The translations under genes were made by a program, and so were the position numbers. DNA of 64,000 nucleotides from Streptococcus sp. sy004 (lineage in GTDB: Bacteria > Bacillota > Bacilli > Lactobacillales > Streptococcaceae), in contig NZ_VOHP01000001.1 of NCBI RefSeq assembly GCF_007859205.1, positions 1 through 64,000 of the forward strand. Reading direction: 5' to 3'. Below are positions 43,822 through 52,903 of this stretch, piece after piece (positions within the stretch are counted from its first letter, which is position 1; every line of letters begins with the position of its first letter). The notes beneath the pieces were generated by a model that saw only the letters and a program-made list of their open reading frames with translations, was not told the origin of the DNA and searched no databases.

Positions 43822-43947
43822 TTCTACTTCCTCTTATGTTATGATAAAATGTAGTATAACAAACTTTATGATTGCTGAGAAGACGGCAAAAAAATTGACC
43901 TTAGTACATTTTTTTGTTGCTAGGCTAAGAAGAAAAAGAGGTTAAAT

Positions 43948-44331
43948 ATGGCTAAAATATGTCCAAAAGGATTTCAAAATATCGATTTAAGTCAGCCCAG
44001 CCCCTTATTTTATCTGTTATACACACAAGATTTGATGAGTGGTCGTTGGAAATGGTTGATTGTTGATTTTTTAATAGACGGTCCAAAACGTTTTAACCAA
44101 ATTCAAAAATATCTGGGTAATTTGTCCCAAGGCTCTTTAACCAAGCAATTACGAGAAATGGAAGCAGATGGTTTGGTGATCAAAACAGTCTATCCTCAAG
44201 TGCCGCCAAGAGTGGATTATCAATTAAGTCAAAAGGGGCGAGATCTTTTTCCGATTTTGGAGTTGATGATAGCTTATGGGGAAGTTTATGGTTTAGAAGC
44301 TGACACCGTCACAAATCAACAAGTCAAATAA
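43948..44331 (+). CDS. HxlR family transcriptional regulator
   Basis: This 127-residue winged-helix protein of the HxlR family has GRWKWLIVDFLIDGPKRFNQIQKYL as the helix-turn-helix region and LVIKTVYPQVPPRVDYQLSQKG as the wing. Such regulators often respond to electrophiles or redox state and control a divergent oxidoreductase gene, here the LLM monooxygenase 126 bases away. I see only a weak inverted repeat (GTTAT...ATAAC) in the shared intergenic region, so the operator is not assigned. Confidence 0.88.
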   Translation: MAKICPKGFQNIDLSQPSPLFYLLYTQDLMSGRWKWLIVDFLIDGPKRFNQIQKYLGNLSQGSLTKQLREMEADGLVIKTVYPQVPPRVDYQLSQKGRDLFPILELMIAYGEVYGLEADTVTNQQVK

Positions 44332-44407
44332 TATGTTGTTAATGGCTGGTTGGATCGGTTTAAAATTTGTTATCATATTTAGATTATCTATTTAAAGGAG
44401 TTGAACT

Positions 44408-45397
44408 ATGAAATATATCGTAAACACTAGTAATGAAACGGCTTACAATATTGCCCTTGAAGCCTATGCTTTTCGTGAATTGATGGAAGAGGAAGAACTC
44501 TTTATTCTTTGGATTAACCGACCATCGATTATTATCGGTCGCCATCAAAACACTATTGAAGAAATCAATAAAGAATTTACAGATGCCAATGACATTCGTG
44601 TGGTTCGTCGTTTGTCAGGTGGGGGAGCGGTTTACCATGATTTGAACAATTTGAACTACACCATCATTTCAAACAAGAGCAAAGAAGGTGCTTTTGATTT
44701 TAAGACCTTTTCAGCTCCTGTGATTGAAACCTTGGCTGACCTTGGTGTTAAGGCTGAGTTTACAGGTCGTAATGATTTAGAAATTGATGGTAAAAAATTC
44801 TGTGGCAATGCCCAAGCCTATTATAAGGGACGAATGATGCATCACGGTTGCCTACTTTTTGATGTGGACATGAGTGTTTTGAGCCAGGCCCTCAAGGTGA
44901 GTAAGGATAAGATTGAGTCTAAAGGGGTTAAATCAGTCCGTTCTCGAGTCACTAATATTCTGGAGCAGCTCCCAGAAAAAATTACAGTTAACGAGTTTTC
45001 AGACCTATTGCTGCAAAAAATGAAAGACACGCATCCTGAGATGACGGAATATGTCCTATCAGATGATGAGTTAGCCAAAATCAAACAGTTGGCAGAAGAT
45101 AAATTCGCCACATGGGATTGGACTTACGGTCAAGCGCCAGAATATACCATCTCACGAGATGTTCGCTACCCTGCCGGTAAGATTTCGACCTATGCCAATG
45201 TGGATAAGTCCATCATTCAATCAGTCAAACTTTATGGGGATTTCTTTGGAATCAAAGATGTTGTTGACGTTGAAGAAGCTCTAGTTGGTGTCCGCTATGA
45301 GTATGATGATGTGTTAGCACGCTTGAAAACACTAGATCTAGCCGAATACTTTGCAGGAATGACCGTAGAGGAAGTTGCAAAGGCCATTGTTGCCTAA
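44408..45397 (+). CDS. lplA: Lipoate-protein ligase A
   Basis: This 329-residue ligase activates free lipoate with ATP and attaches it to lipoyl-domain lysines. It has the BPL/LPL catalytic segment RRLSGGGAVYHDLNNLNYTI, GNAQ and a lipoate-binding HHGCLLFDVD, followed by the C-terminal accessory domain (WTYGQAPEY). Its substrates should be K43 of both E2 and E3 encoded upstream. It follows AAAGGAG and has its own transcript start region after the HxlR gene. Confidence 0.93.
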   Translation: MKYIVNTSNETAYNIALEAYAFRELMEEEELFILWINRPSIIIGRHQNTIEEINKEFTDANDIRVVRRLSGGGAVYHDLNNLNYTIISNKSKEGAFDFKTFSAPVIETLADLGVKAEFTGRNDLEIDGKKFCGNAQAYYKGRMMHHGCLLFDVDMSVLSQALKVSKDKIESKGVKSVRSRVTNILEQLPEKITVNEFSDLLLQKMKDTHPEMTEYVLSDDELAKIKQLAEDKFATWDWTYGQAPEYTISRDVRYPAGKISTYANVDKSIIQSVKLYGDFFGIKDVVDVEEALVGVRYEYDDVLARLKTLDLAEYFAGMTVEEVAKAIVA

Positions 45398-45400
45398 TAA

Positions 45401-45430
45401 AAAAGATTGAAGTTGCTACTTCAATCTTTT
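45401..45430. terminator. Bidirectional terminator between lplA and the DUF4298 gene
   Basis: AAAAGATTGAAGT and ACTTCAATCTTTT form a perfect stem around TGCT and include the last codons of the convergent DUF4298 gene. Confidence 0.88.
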
Positions 45431-45747
45431 GGTCGTAGTTCGTCTAATTTTTGGCTCATCTTGTCACTGACTTCCTTGAGTTTATCTGCCAAGGAAACAT
45501 AAGTGGCTAAGAAGTTGTAAATACCATCTTCTGAAAGCACTCCACGAGGCAAATCAACAGGTAATTTCCCTTGTTCATCTAATACGAAGTGCTCAAACCA
45601 TTCTGGACTTTGATAATAAGCAAAGAGTGTTTGATAATGGTCAAGGTTTTGTTGGATTTCTTCTAAATTGGCTAATGTTTGAGAAAGGCTTTTCTCCCCT
45701 TGATTGAGTGTTTTTTCCATTTGTTTAATGTGTTCAATTGTTTCCAT
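45421..45747 (-). CDS. DUF4298 domain-containing protein
   Basis: This 108-residue acidic helical protein begins METIEHIKQMEKTLNQGEKSL and contains YQTLFAYYQSPEWFEHF, matching the DUF4298 family in length and layout. Its function is unknown. It has no signal peptide, membrane segment or cysteine. It is transcribed alone on the minus strand between lplA and the L21 operon. Confidence 0.75.
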   Translation of the reverse strand: METIEHIKQMEKTLNQGEKSLSQTLANLEEIQQNLDHYQTLFAYYQSPEWFEHFVLDEQGKLPVDLPRGVLSEDGIYNFLATYVSLADKLKEVSDKMSQKLDELRPKD

Positions 45748-45781
45748 GTGTTTATTGTATCAAAAATCCAGATAAAATACT

Positions 45782-45809
45782 TGTAAAAAAATGAAGTTAT
45801 GTTATAATG
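45782..45809 (+). promoter_or_regulatory. Promoter of the rplU-prp-rpmA operon
   Basis: TTGTAA (45782-45787), a 16-base spacer and TATAAT (45804-45809), the latter preceded by an extended TG, make a strong promoter before the L21 leader. Confidence 0.7.
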
Positions 45810-45814
45810 AAAAT

Positions 45815-45935
45815 GTTGACTAAATGCACGTCCTGTGCAACCGCACGACCATCGTTTCAAGTAGTTTTGCACTCACGATGCAAGGCGAGTCTTCACAGAG
45901 GGAAACCTCATCAAAAATTTTATAGGAGGTGCATC
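45815..45935 (+). promoter_or_regulatory. L21 ribosomal protein leader RNA
   Basis: The 5' leader of rplU contains the conserved Firmicute L21-leader pattern: GTCCTGTGCAACCGCACGACC, then GTTTTGCACTCACGATGCAAGGCGAGTC. This structure is thought to let L21 (or L27) regulate its own operon. The ribosome-binding site TAGGAGGTG precedes ATG 45936. Confidence 0.75.
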
Positions 45936-46250
45936 ATGAGCACATACGCAATCATCAAAACTGGTGGTAAACAAGTTAAAGTTGAAGTTGATCAAGCGAT
46001 TTATGTTGAAAAACTTGACGTTGAAGCAGGCGCAGAGGTAACATTTGACGAGGTTGTCCTTGTTGGTGGTGACAAAACTGTTGTTGGAACACCATTAGTT
46101 GCAGGTGCAACTGTTGTCGGAACGGTTGAAAAACAAGGTAAACAAAAGAAAGTTGTTACTTTCAAATACAAACCTAAAAAAGGTAGCCACCGTAAACAAG
46201 GTCACCGTCAACCATACACTAAAGTGGTTATCAAAGCGATTAACGCTTAA
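45936..46250 (+). CDS. rplU: 50S ribosomal protein L21
   Basis: This 104-residue ribosomal protein starts [17 protein letters not shown] and ends in the basic [17 protein letters not shown] motif, with normal length and sequence. An earlier in-frame ATG at 45807 lies inside the leader RNA and is rejected. It heads the conserved L21-Prp-L27 operon. Confidence 0.97.
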   Translation: MSTYAIIKTGGKQVKVEVDQAIYVEKLDVEAGAEVTFDEVVLVGGDKTVVGTPLVAGATVVGTVEKQGKQKKVVTFKYKPKKGSHRKQGHRQPYTKVVIKAINA

Positions 46251-46265
46251 TCATTGGTCTAGCAC

Positions 46266-46610
46266 ATGATTAAGATAGAAATCATCAAAAAAGTTTCTGG
46301 TCAACCCTTAAAAGTGGTTTTGACTGGGCATGCTGGTTCTGGTGAATACGGTCATGATGTCATGTGTGCCTCAGTTAGCACCCTTAGTTTGAATTTATTG
46401 AACGGTTTAGAGGTGCTGGCTGATTATCAACCAAGCTATCACTTAAATCAAAAAGAAGGCGGTTATCTCCAAATCGATTTTTCAGATTTTGAGAAAGCCC
46501 CTCAACAAGAAACGGCTCGTATCTTATACGAATCATTTCAATTAGGAGTTAATCAGTTAGGGATTGATTCTCCAGAATTTGTCCAAACAAAGATTATAAC
46601 TCAAGATTAA
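46266..46610 (+). CDS. prp: Ribosomal-processing cysteine protease Prp
   Basis: This 114-residue protease removes the N-terminal extension of L27. The catalytic H22 (TGHAGSGEYGHD) and C34 (VMCASVS) are both present. It is encoded between rplU and rpmA in the conserved order, and its substrate is the next gene product. Confidence 0.95.
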   Translation: MIKIEIIKKVSGQPLKVVLTGHAGSGEYGHDVMCASVSTLSLNLLNGLEVLADYQPSYHLNQKEGGYLQIDFSDFEKAPQQETARILYESFQLGVNQLGIDSPEFVQTKIITQD

Positions 46611-46631
46611 CTTAAAGAGAGGACTATCATT

Positions 46632-46925
46632 ATGTTAAAAATGAATCTTGCTAACTTGCAACTTTTCGCCCACAAAAAAGGTGGAGGTTCAACATCAAAC
46701 GGACGTGACTCACAAGCTAAACGCCTAGGTGCTAAAGCTGCTGATGGTCAAACAGTAACAGGTGGATCAATCCTTTACCGTCAACGTGGTACACATATCT
46801 ATCCAGGTGTAAACGTTGGTCGTGGCGGAGATGACACACTTTTCGCTAAAGTTGAAGGTGTTGTTCGTTTCGAGCGTAAAGGTCGCGATAAAAAACAAGT
46901 ATCAGTTTACCCAATCGCTAAATAA
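46632..46925 (+). CDS. rpmA: 50S ribosomal protein L27
   Basis: This 97-residue ribosomal protein has the Firmicute-type N-terminal extension [12 protein letters not shown] before AHKKGGGS. The cut by Prp is expected after F12, exposing the mature end that reaches the peptidyl-transferase centre. AGAGAGG precedes the ATG. Confidence 0.97.
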   Translation: MLKMNLANLQLFAHKKGGGSTSNGRDSQAKRLGAKAADGQTVTGGSILYRQRGTHIYPGVNVGRGGDDTLFAKVEGVVRFERKGRDKKQVSVYPIAK

Positions 46926-46943
46926 GGCTAGAAATAGCTTAAT

Positions 46944-46978
46944 AACAGGCTTTCCGAGTTATCGGAAAGCCTGTTTTA
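46944..46978 (+). terminator. Terminator of the L21-L27 operon
   Basis: AACAGGCTTTCCGA and TCGGAAAGCCTGTT form a perfect 14-bp stem followed by Ts. Confidence 0.92.
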
Positions 46979-47194
46979 TTTCCGTTATAAAAATAAGTAT
47001 GAGATGTATGATAAATGGATGAGAAAACATTATTAAAATGATTGGGGTTTGAAGAACAAACAGCATTAAAAGATATTTTATCTAAAAATTTAGAGCTTAA
47101 AATGATTTGTAAAGGAAAGTTTTCAATTTCTTTAAGAAATAAGAGCACTTCTAACTATCAAACGCTTTCTTTTTTTTCAAGAAATCTTGAAATA
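46979..47194 (+). pseudogene. Intergenic region with a possible decayed reading frame
   Basis: ATG 47015 opens MDEKTLLK, then a TGA at 47039-47041, then the same frame continues as LGFEEQTALKDILSKN and beyond toward ybeY. If the TGA were TGG, the product would begin MDEKTLLKWLGFEEQ. I do not recognise the protein. The sequence is AT-rich and has no good ribosome-binding site, so it is either a gene remnant or chance. Nothing else was seen here. Confidence 0.25.
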
Positions 47195-47203
47195 TGGTAT
47201 AAT
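47195..47203 (+). promoter_or_regulatory. Extended -10 promoter of ybeY-dgkA-era
   Basis: TGGTATAAT is an extended -10 box 30 bases before ATG 47233. Confidence 0.6.
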
Positions 47204-47232
47204 AAGGGAAAGATGACGAAAGAAGTAAGAAG

Positions 47233-47730
47233 ATGTATATTGAAATGATTGACGAAACAGGTCAGATTTCGGATAAAATAAAACAACAAACTCAAGAATT
47301 ATTAGATTTTGCAGCAAACAAGTTGGGTAAGTCAGATAAGGAGATGGCAGTCACTTTTGTGACCAATGAGCGTAGCCATGAATTAAATCTGCTTTATCGT
47401 GACACGGATCGACCGACCGATGTCATTAGTTTGGAGTATAAACCGACTGATGAGATTGTTTTTGATGAAGACGATTTGGCAGATAATCCTGAATTGACAG
47501 AAATGATGGCTGAATTTGATGTTTATCTGGGTGAATTGTTTATTTCTATTGATAAGGCAAAGGAGCAGGCAGAGGAGTATGGTCACTCTTTTGAACGTGA
47601 AATGGGCTTTTTAGCTGTTCATGGTTTTTTACATATCAATGGTTATGACCACTATAGTCCAGAAGAAGAAGCAGAAATGTTTGGTTTACAGGAAGAAATA
47701 TTAACAGCTTATGGTCTTACACGAGAATAA
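47233..47730 (+). CDS. ybeY: Endoribonuclease YbeY
   Basis: This 165-residue metal-dependent RNase acts in 16S rRNA 3'-end maturation and ribosome quality control. The zinc motif [12 protein letters not shown] supplies three histidines. The [14 protein letters not shown] segment is also typical. It is the first gene of a conserved ybeY-dgkA-era unit. Confidence 0.95.
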   Translation: MYIEMIDETGQISDKIKQQTQELLDFAANKLGKSDKEMAVTFVTNERSHELNLLYRDTDRPTDVISLEYKPTDEIVFDEDDLADNPELTEMMAEFDVYLGELFISIDKAKEQAEEYGHSFEREMGFLAVHGFLHINGYDHYSPEEEAEMFGLQEEILTAYGLTRE

Positions 47731-48118
47731 ATCCCCTAAAAAATGGAAGAATCGCGATTTAATCGCTAGTTTGGAATTTGCCCTTACCGGTATTGGAACA
47801 GCTTTTGTTGAAGAGCGTAATATGAAAAAGCATGTCCTGTCAGCTATTTTAGCAGTTGTGGCAGGAGCTATTTTTGGTATTTCTCGAGTGGAGTGGCTTT
47901 TTCTACTGCTAAGTATTTTTTTGGTCATTGCCTTTGAAATTCTAAATTCGGCGATTGAAAATGTCGTTGATTTGGCCAGTGATTATCACTTTTCAATGTT
48001 GGCAAAAAATGCTAAGGATATGGCAGCAGGAGCAGTCTTAGTTATTTCAGCTTATGCTCTTATCACAGGTTGTATGATTTTTTTACCGAGAATTTGGCAC
48101 TTGTTTTTTGGAAATTAA
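47711..48118 (+). CDS. dgkA: Undecaprenol/diacylglycerol kinase family protein DgkA
   Basis: This 135-residue membrane protein has three hydrophobic segments and the family residues in [12 protein letters not shown] and [16 protein letters not shown]. Gram-positive members phosphorylate undecaprenol, recycling the lipid carrier for cell-wall precursors. Its ATG at 47711 overlaps the ybeY end by 20 bases, implying coupling. Confidence 0.92.
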   Translation: MVLHENKSPKKWKNRDLIASLEFALTGIGTAFVEERNMKKHVLSAILAVVAGAIFGISRVEWLFLLLSIFLVIAFEILNSAIENVVDLASDYHFSMLAKNAKDMAAGAVLVISAYALITGCMIFLPRIWHLFFGN

Positions 48119-48127
48119 GGAGAGAAC

Positions 48128-49027
48128 ATGAGTTTTAAGTCAGGATTTGTTGCAATTTTAGGACGTCCCAACGTTGGAAAATCAACTTTTTTGAACTATG
48201 TGATGGGGCAAAAGATTGCCATTATGAGTGATAAAGCACAGACCACTCGTAATAAGATTATGGGGATTTACACGACCGAACAAGAGCAGATTGTTTTTAT
48301 TGATACCCCAGGGATTCATAAGCCTAAAACAGCCTTGGGTGATTTTATGGTAGAATCTGCCTATAGCACTTTGCGTGAGGTGGAAACCGTTCTCTTTATG
48401 GTGCCAGCAGATGAAAAGCGTGGTAAGGGCGATGATATGATTATTGAACGCCTTAAATCAGCCAAGGTACCAGTTATCCTAGTCATCAATAAGATTGATA
48501 AGGTTCATCCAGACCAACTCTTAGAGCAGATTGAAGATTTTAGAAGTCAGATGGACTTCAAAGAAATTGTTCCAATTTCAGCGACACAAGGCAATAATGT
48601 TAATCGTCTGATGGAAATTTTGGTGGCTAATCTCGAAGAAGGTTTCCAGTATTTTCCAGCTGATCAGATTACCGATCATCCAGAACGCTTTTTGGTGTCA
48701 GAGATGATTCGTGAAAAAGTCCTTCATTTGACGCAACAAGAAGTGCCGCATTCGGTGGCGGTGGTTATCGAATCGATGAAGCGTGATTTGGAAACGGATA
48801 AGGTTCATGTGAGAGCAACCATTATGGTTGAGCGAGATAGCCAAAAGGGGATTATCATCGGTAAAGGTGGTGCCATGCTTAAAAAGATTGGCTCAATGGC
48901 TCGTCGTGATATTGAACTCATGTTGGGTGATAAGGTTTTCCTTGAAACTTGGGTTAAGGTCAAGAAGAACTGGCGAGATAAGAAATTAGATTTGGCAGAT
49001 TTTGGCTACAATGCTAAAGAATATTAG
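48128..49027 (+). CDS. era: GTPase Era
   Basis: This 299-residue GTPase is needed for 30S ribosome assembly. It has G1 [10 protein letters not shown]3 DTPGIH, G4 NKID and a C-terminal KH domain ([23 protein letters not shown]). GGAGAG precedes ATG 48128. It ends the ybeY-dgkA-era operon. Confidence 0.97.
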   Translation: MSFKSGFVAILGRPNVGKSTFLNYVMGQKIAIMSDKAQTTRNKIMGIYTTEQEQIVFIDTPGIHKPKTALGDFMVESAYSTLREVETVLFMVPADEKRGKGDDMIIERLKSAKVPVILVINKIDKVHPDQLLEQIEDFRSQMDFKEIVPISATQGNNVNRLMEILVANLEEGFQYFPADQITDHPERFLVSEMIREKVLHLTQQEVPHSVAVVIESMKRDLETDKVHVRATIMVERDSQKGIIIGKGGAMLKKIGSMARRDIELMLGDKVFLETWVKVKKNWRDKKLDLADFGYNAKEY

Positions 49028-49078
49028 AGAAAAATTAGTCGCTACTTAGCGGCTTTTTTCTCAAAAAGGAGTGGTGAT

Positions 49079-49945
49079 ATGATAGAAACGGGACAAATTT
49101 TCAAGGAATTACGAACAGCTCGTAAGATTTCTCTCAAAGAAGCAGCAGGAACAGCTCTGTCTTACTCGATGTTGAGTAAATTTGAAAATGGGGATTCAGA
49201 TATAACGATTTCAAAATTGCTTCCTGCCTTGGAGAATATTCGAACGGAACTGGACGAATTTGTCTATCTGGTTCGAGGCTTTAACCCTTCTGAATTTAGC
49301 TTATTAAAAAAGGAAATTTGGCAGGCCTTGGACAAGGAAGATATTGCTTATTTGGAAACAGGTTATGAAAGAGAAAAAGAAAATTATCAAAAAACCAACC
49401 GTGAAGAGAGTTTTTTAAAAGCCTTAATCTTTAAAACCTATCTGGTAGCTAGTGGTAGGCCTGTTGATTTCAATGAAGACGAACAAGCGTTTTTATATGA
49501 TTATCTCTTTAGAATTGACATTTGGGGAGAGTATGAGTTGAAAATATTTTCGGATATTTCTCCTCTTTTATCCTTGGAGACTTATTTTCGTTATACGCGT
49601 GAGATGTTGCAAAGGATTGATTTTTTCGACGAGTTAGCCTCACATCGTAATATGATTCACACCATTTTACTTAATGGTTTATTCAAGGCTTTGGAAGAAA
49701 ATGATTTGAATAAGGTGGCTTATTTTGATAAGCAGATTCAAGCTCGTTTTTTTGAAGAAAATGAAACTTATTTGAAGATTGTTTATCGTATTGCAGATGG
49801 ACACCATTCTTACCTGCGTGGTCAAAAAGAAAAAGGTTCTGTCCAAATCAAGCGTGCCATTGAAACCTTTCGCTTTTTGGACTGCCATAGTAGTGCGGAT
49901 TATTACCAAAAAATTTATCAACATTGGCTAATTGAGTTTGAATAA
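49079..49945 (+). CDS. Rgg/GadR/MutR family transcriptional regulator
   Basis: This 288-residue regulator has an N-terminal Cro-type helix-turn-helix (FKELRTARKISLKEAAGTALSYSMLSKFENG) and a C-terminal all-helical, TPR-like domain as in peptide-responsive Rgg proteins. No short hydrophobic pheromone gene is visible in the 50 bases before or 166 bases after it. It is followed by an MFS exporter, a common Rgg target, which it may regulate. A short stem and T-run at 49991-50022 separates the two. Confidence 0.88.
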   Translation: MIETGQIFKELRTARKISLKEAAGTALSYSMLSKFENGDSDITISKLLPALENIRTELDEFVYLVRGFNPSEFSLLKKEIWQALDKEDIAYLETGYEREKENYQKTNREESFLKALIFKTYLVASGRPVDFNEDEQAFLYDYLFRIDIWGEYELKIFSDISPLLSLETYFRYTREMLQRIDFFDELASHRNMIHTILLNGLFKALEENDLNKVAYFDKQIQARFFEENETYLKIVYRIADGHHSYLRGQKEKGSVQIKRAIETFRFLDCHSSADYYQKIYQHWLIEFE

Positions 49946-49990
49946 ATGAAAATCATCTAAATTGACACTAAAAAAATGAGTCGCATCAAA

Positions 49991-50022
49991 AGCTTTTCCG
50001 ATAAAGAAAAGGCTCTTTTTTG
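49991..50022 (+). terminator. Weak terminator after the Rgg gene
   Basis: AGCTTTT and AAAAGGCT pair (one G·T) and are followed by a run of Ts. Confidence 0.6.
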
Positions 50023-50111
50023 TTAAAAATCCTCAATTCAAATATGAAAACTTTGTGTGTCTTTAATCATTTTCTCTTATACTAGATGTATCAAAAGAAA
50101 GGAGAAAAATC

Positions 50112-51347
50112 ATGAATTTATTTTTATCTCATTCCTTATATCGTGCGTTGAGTTTGTCCCGTGTCTTTAGTACCTTGGGAGCTTATATTTATAATTTGGT
50201 TTTTGTTATCTACGCAGCTAGTTTACCAAGGCCCAATCTTGCTATTTTTCTCGCCAATATGGTGCCTATGATTCCTATTTTATTCACCTTTTGGTTGGGG
50301 GTTAAGGCAGATAGGACTGATAACAAAGGGCGAAAGATGATTGTGATTGGTTTTGTTCAGGCACTTCTGTTTACCGTTATTGCCCTAATCATCAATCAAG
50401 GAACTTATTTGGTGTTTTCAATTATTTGTCTGCTTAATGTCATCAGTGATTGTTTGAGTGATTTTGCGTCTGGTTTGCGTTTGCCTATTTTACAAGAGCA
50501 TGTCGCGACAGATGATTTGATGGAGGCTTATTCTTTCAATCAATTTCTGTCGTATATTTGTCAAATCGCAGGTCAATTTTTAGGCGTTTGGCTTTTAACG
50601 ATATCAAACCAATCTTATGCTTTAGTTGCAGGGGTCAATGCCATTTTTTATTTGCTATCAGCCCTAATTCTTTATAGTCACCGACACAATCTCACTCATC
50701 AACCAGTATCAACGATAAGAGAAAAAATACCGTTAAGACAACGCCTTAAGGACTTATATCAGATGATGGAGCAGATTTTCCAAAATTCAGAACAGATATC
50801 TTTTGCTAGTTTGTTACTGTCAATTCTTGTTCTAAATGCCTTGGGTGGTGGTCTTGGGAGCATTTATAACTTCTATCTGCTCAAGGTGTCGCTCTTTGGT
50901 TTGCCTTATGGACAGGCTTTGATTTTAGTGCAAATTATTTTTCTAGCGGGTGCTATCTTGGGGAGTTTGACCCCTAAAGACTACTTTGCTAAACAATCCT
51001 TATCTTTTTTATTAGTCCTTAACAGTGGTTTGTTTATCTTAATGGGGTTGTCAAATCTGTTGAATTTACCCCCAATCCTAGCTCTATTATTGTTGGCCTT
51101 TGCGTCTTATCTCTTGGGAAAAGCTAATCCAAAATTGGATGCCCTGCTTATGGCTAATATTCCTTCAGAAACTTTGGCACAAGCTAGTAATTTTCTTGGC
51201 TTGATGTTCACTCTATCATTACCTCTAGGAATCTTTGTCTTTTCAGCCTTGGCCCTATATCAATTATGGTTAACTTGGTTGGTATTTACTGGTTTTTCAC
51301 TGGTGGCTTTTGGTTTGGTTTTGATAAATCGACAAGTTAATAAATAA
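50112..51347 (+). CDS. MFS family efflux transporter
   Basis: This 411-residue membrane protein has about twelve hydrophobic segments and the loop 2-3 motif GVKADRTDNKGRK typical of drug/H+ antiporters. An intracellular loop after segment 6 (REKIPLRQRLKDLYQMMEQIFQN) separates the two halves. It probably exports a small molecule; macrolide-efflux (MefA)-type and other exporters share this pattern. AAAGGAG precedes ATG 50112. The Rgg gene upstream may regulate it. A weak A-rich/T-rich hairpin at 51346-51370 could terminate the transcript. Confidence 0.85.
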   Translation: MNLFLSHSLYRALSLSRVFSTLGAYIYNLVFVIYAASLPRPNLAIFLANMVPMIPILFTFWLGVKADRTDNKGRKMIVIGFVQALLFTVIALIINQGTYLVFSIICLLNVISDCLSDFASGLRLPILQEHVATDDLMEAYSFNQFLSYICQIAGQFLGVWLLTISNQSYALVAGVNAIFYLLSALILYSHRHNLTHQPVSTIREKIPLRQRLKDLYQMMEQIFQNSEQISFASLLLSILVLNALGGGLGSIYNFYLLKVSLFGLPYGQALILVQIIFLAGAILGSLTPKDYFAKQSLSFLLVLNSGLFILMGLSNLLNLPPILALLLLAFASYLLGKANPKLDALLMANIPSETLAQASNFLGLMFTLSLPLGIFVFSALALYQLWLTWLVFTGFSLVAFGLVLINRQVNK

Positions 51348-51481
51348 AAAAGCTCATATTAGGGCTTTTTCTATTGTTTGATTTTCTGTTATATCTTTTA
51401 ACAAAGACTAGCTTGTTCTATCTTATTATGCTAAAAATGTGGTAAAATAAGGGTAATAACTCCATCAGAAAGGGGTATCTT

Positions 51482-52306
51482 ATGCCAGAATTACCAGAAG
51501 TGGAAAGTGTCAGACAAAGCCTAGAGCCTATGCTTGTGGGTAAGACTATTGAGCGTTTGTGTGTCTCTTTTCCTAAAATGGTCTTGACAGGGGCGAAAAA
51601 TCTCGAAACCATGTTAGCTCATCAAAAAGTTGAGGCGGTTCGTCGTAGGGGCAAGTATCTGATTATTGAGTTTAGTCATGGGCTGTTGATTTCCCATTTA
51701 CGAATGGAAGGTAAGTATCTGCGTTTTGAACAGGTCACCCAAGATCAAAAACACTGCCATGTTTACTTCTATCTTTCTGACGGTTCTATTTTGGTTTATC
51801 ATGACGTGCGTAAGTTTGGCACGATGGAGTATTTGGACAAATCAGACGAGGCAGCTTATTTTCATAAGAAAGGTCTAGGCCCTGAGCCGACTCCAGAAGA
51901 TTTTAAGTTGGCAGACTTTAGTCAAGGTTTACAGAAGTCGAAAAAAATTATCAAGCCACATTTGTTGGATCAGACCTTGGTTGTGGGATTGGGCAATATC
52001 TATGTTGATGAAGTGTTGTGGGCAGCAAGATTACATCCAGAGCGTGCCAGTGCTAGTTTGACTGAGTCAGAAATCAAGGTTTTACACAAAGAGATTATCC
52101 GTATTTTGCAACTAGGTATTGAACAGGGTGGTTCTAGTATCAGAACCTATAAAAATGCTCTGGGAATGGCTGGTCGCATGCAGAACTATTTACAAGTCTA
52201 TGGTAAAGAAGAACAGCCTTGTTCACGGTGTGGTCATCTGATTGAAAAAATCAAAGTTCGTGGACGTGGAACTCATTTTTGTCCACAATGTCAAAAGGAG
52301 TCGTAA
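51482..52306 (+). CDS. mutM: Formamidopyrimidine-DNA glycosylase
   Basis: This 274-residue bifunctional glycosylase/AP lyase removes 8-oxoguanine. The mature N-terminus PELPEVE carries the catalytic Pro and Glu, H2TH motif residues lie in VGLGNIYVDEVLWAARLHP, and the zinc finger CSRCG...CPQC closes the protein. It is translationally linked to coaE by a one-base overlap. Together with mutX (21023) the window covers two GO-system enzymes. Confidence 0.96.
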   Translation: MPELPEVESVRQSLEPMLVGKTIERLCVSFPKMVLTGAKNLETMLAHQKVEAVRRRGKYLIIEFSHGLLISHLRMEGKYLRFEQVTQDQKHCHVYFYLSDGSILVYHDVRKFGTMEYLDKSDEAAYFHKKGLGPEPTPEDFKLADFSQGLQKSKKIIKPHLLDQTLVVGLGNIYVDEVLWAARLHPERASASLTESEIKVLHKEIIRILQLGIEQGGSSIRTYKNALGMAGRMQNYLQVYGKEEQPCSRCGHLIEKIKVRGRGTHFCPQCQKES

Positions 52307-52899
52307 TGGTTAAGATAATTGGATTGACAGGAGGCATTGCTTCAGGAAAATCAATCGTCAGTACTTATCTGAAAGAAAAGGGGTATGCCGTTTTAGATGC
52401 TGATCAGGTGGTTCACGAGTTACAGGCTAGAGGAGGTCGTCTGTATCAAATCCTGGTGGATTACTTTGGTCAGGAGATATTATTGCCAGACCAGTCGCTG
52501 AACCGAGCGAAATTAGGTCAGTTGATCTTTTCTAATCCTGAGATGCTGGCTGTATCTAACAGCTTACAAGATCAAGTGATTCGTCAAGAATTATCTACTC
52601 GACTAAACAAGTTATCACAAAGGCAGCAGATAATCTTTCTAGACATTCCCTTGTTATTTGAGAAAGGTTATGACAGTTGGTGTCATGAAACTTGGTTGGT
52701 AATGGTACAAGAACCTACCCAGTTAAAACGCTTGATGGCAAGAAATGCTATGCCCCTAGAAGAAGCAAAAAGTAGATTGGCAGCTCAGCTTTCCCTAGAT
52801 GAAAAAAAAGAAAAAAGTCAGCTCCTTATCGACAATGATGGCAGTTTAGCGAATACCTATGCCCAAGTTGATCTCGCTTTAGAAACATTAGAAAGGTAG
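52306..52899 (+). CDS. coaE: Dephospho-CoA kinase
   Basis: This 197-residue kinase performs the last step of coenzyme A synthesis. It has the P-loop GLTGGIASGKS, DADQVVHEL and the lid segment LMARNAMPLEEAKSRLAAQ. ATG 52306 overlaps the mutM stop and follows AAAGGAG; an earlier in-frame ATG at 52279 lies inside the mutM zinc finger and is rejected. Confidence 0.94.
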   Translation: MVKIIGLTGGIASGKSIVSTYLKEKGYAVLDADQVVHELQARGGRLYQILVDYFGQEILLPDQSLNRAKLGQLIFSNPEMLAVSNSLQDQVIRQELSTRLNKLSQRQQIIFLDIPLLFEKGYDSWCHETWLVMVQEPTQLKRLMARNAMPLEEAKSRLAAQLSLDEKKEKSQLLIDNDGSLANTYAQVDLALETLER

Positions 52900-52903
52900 A
52901 AGA

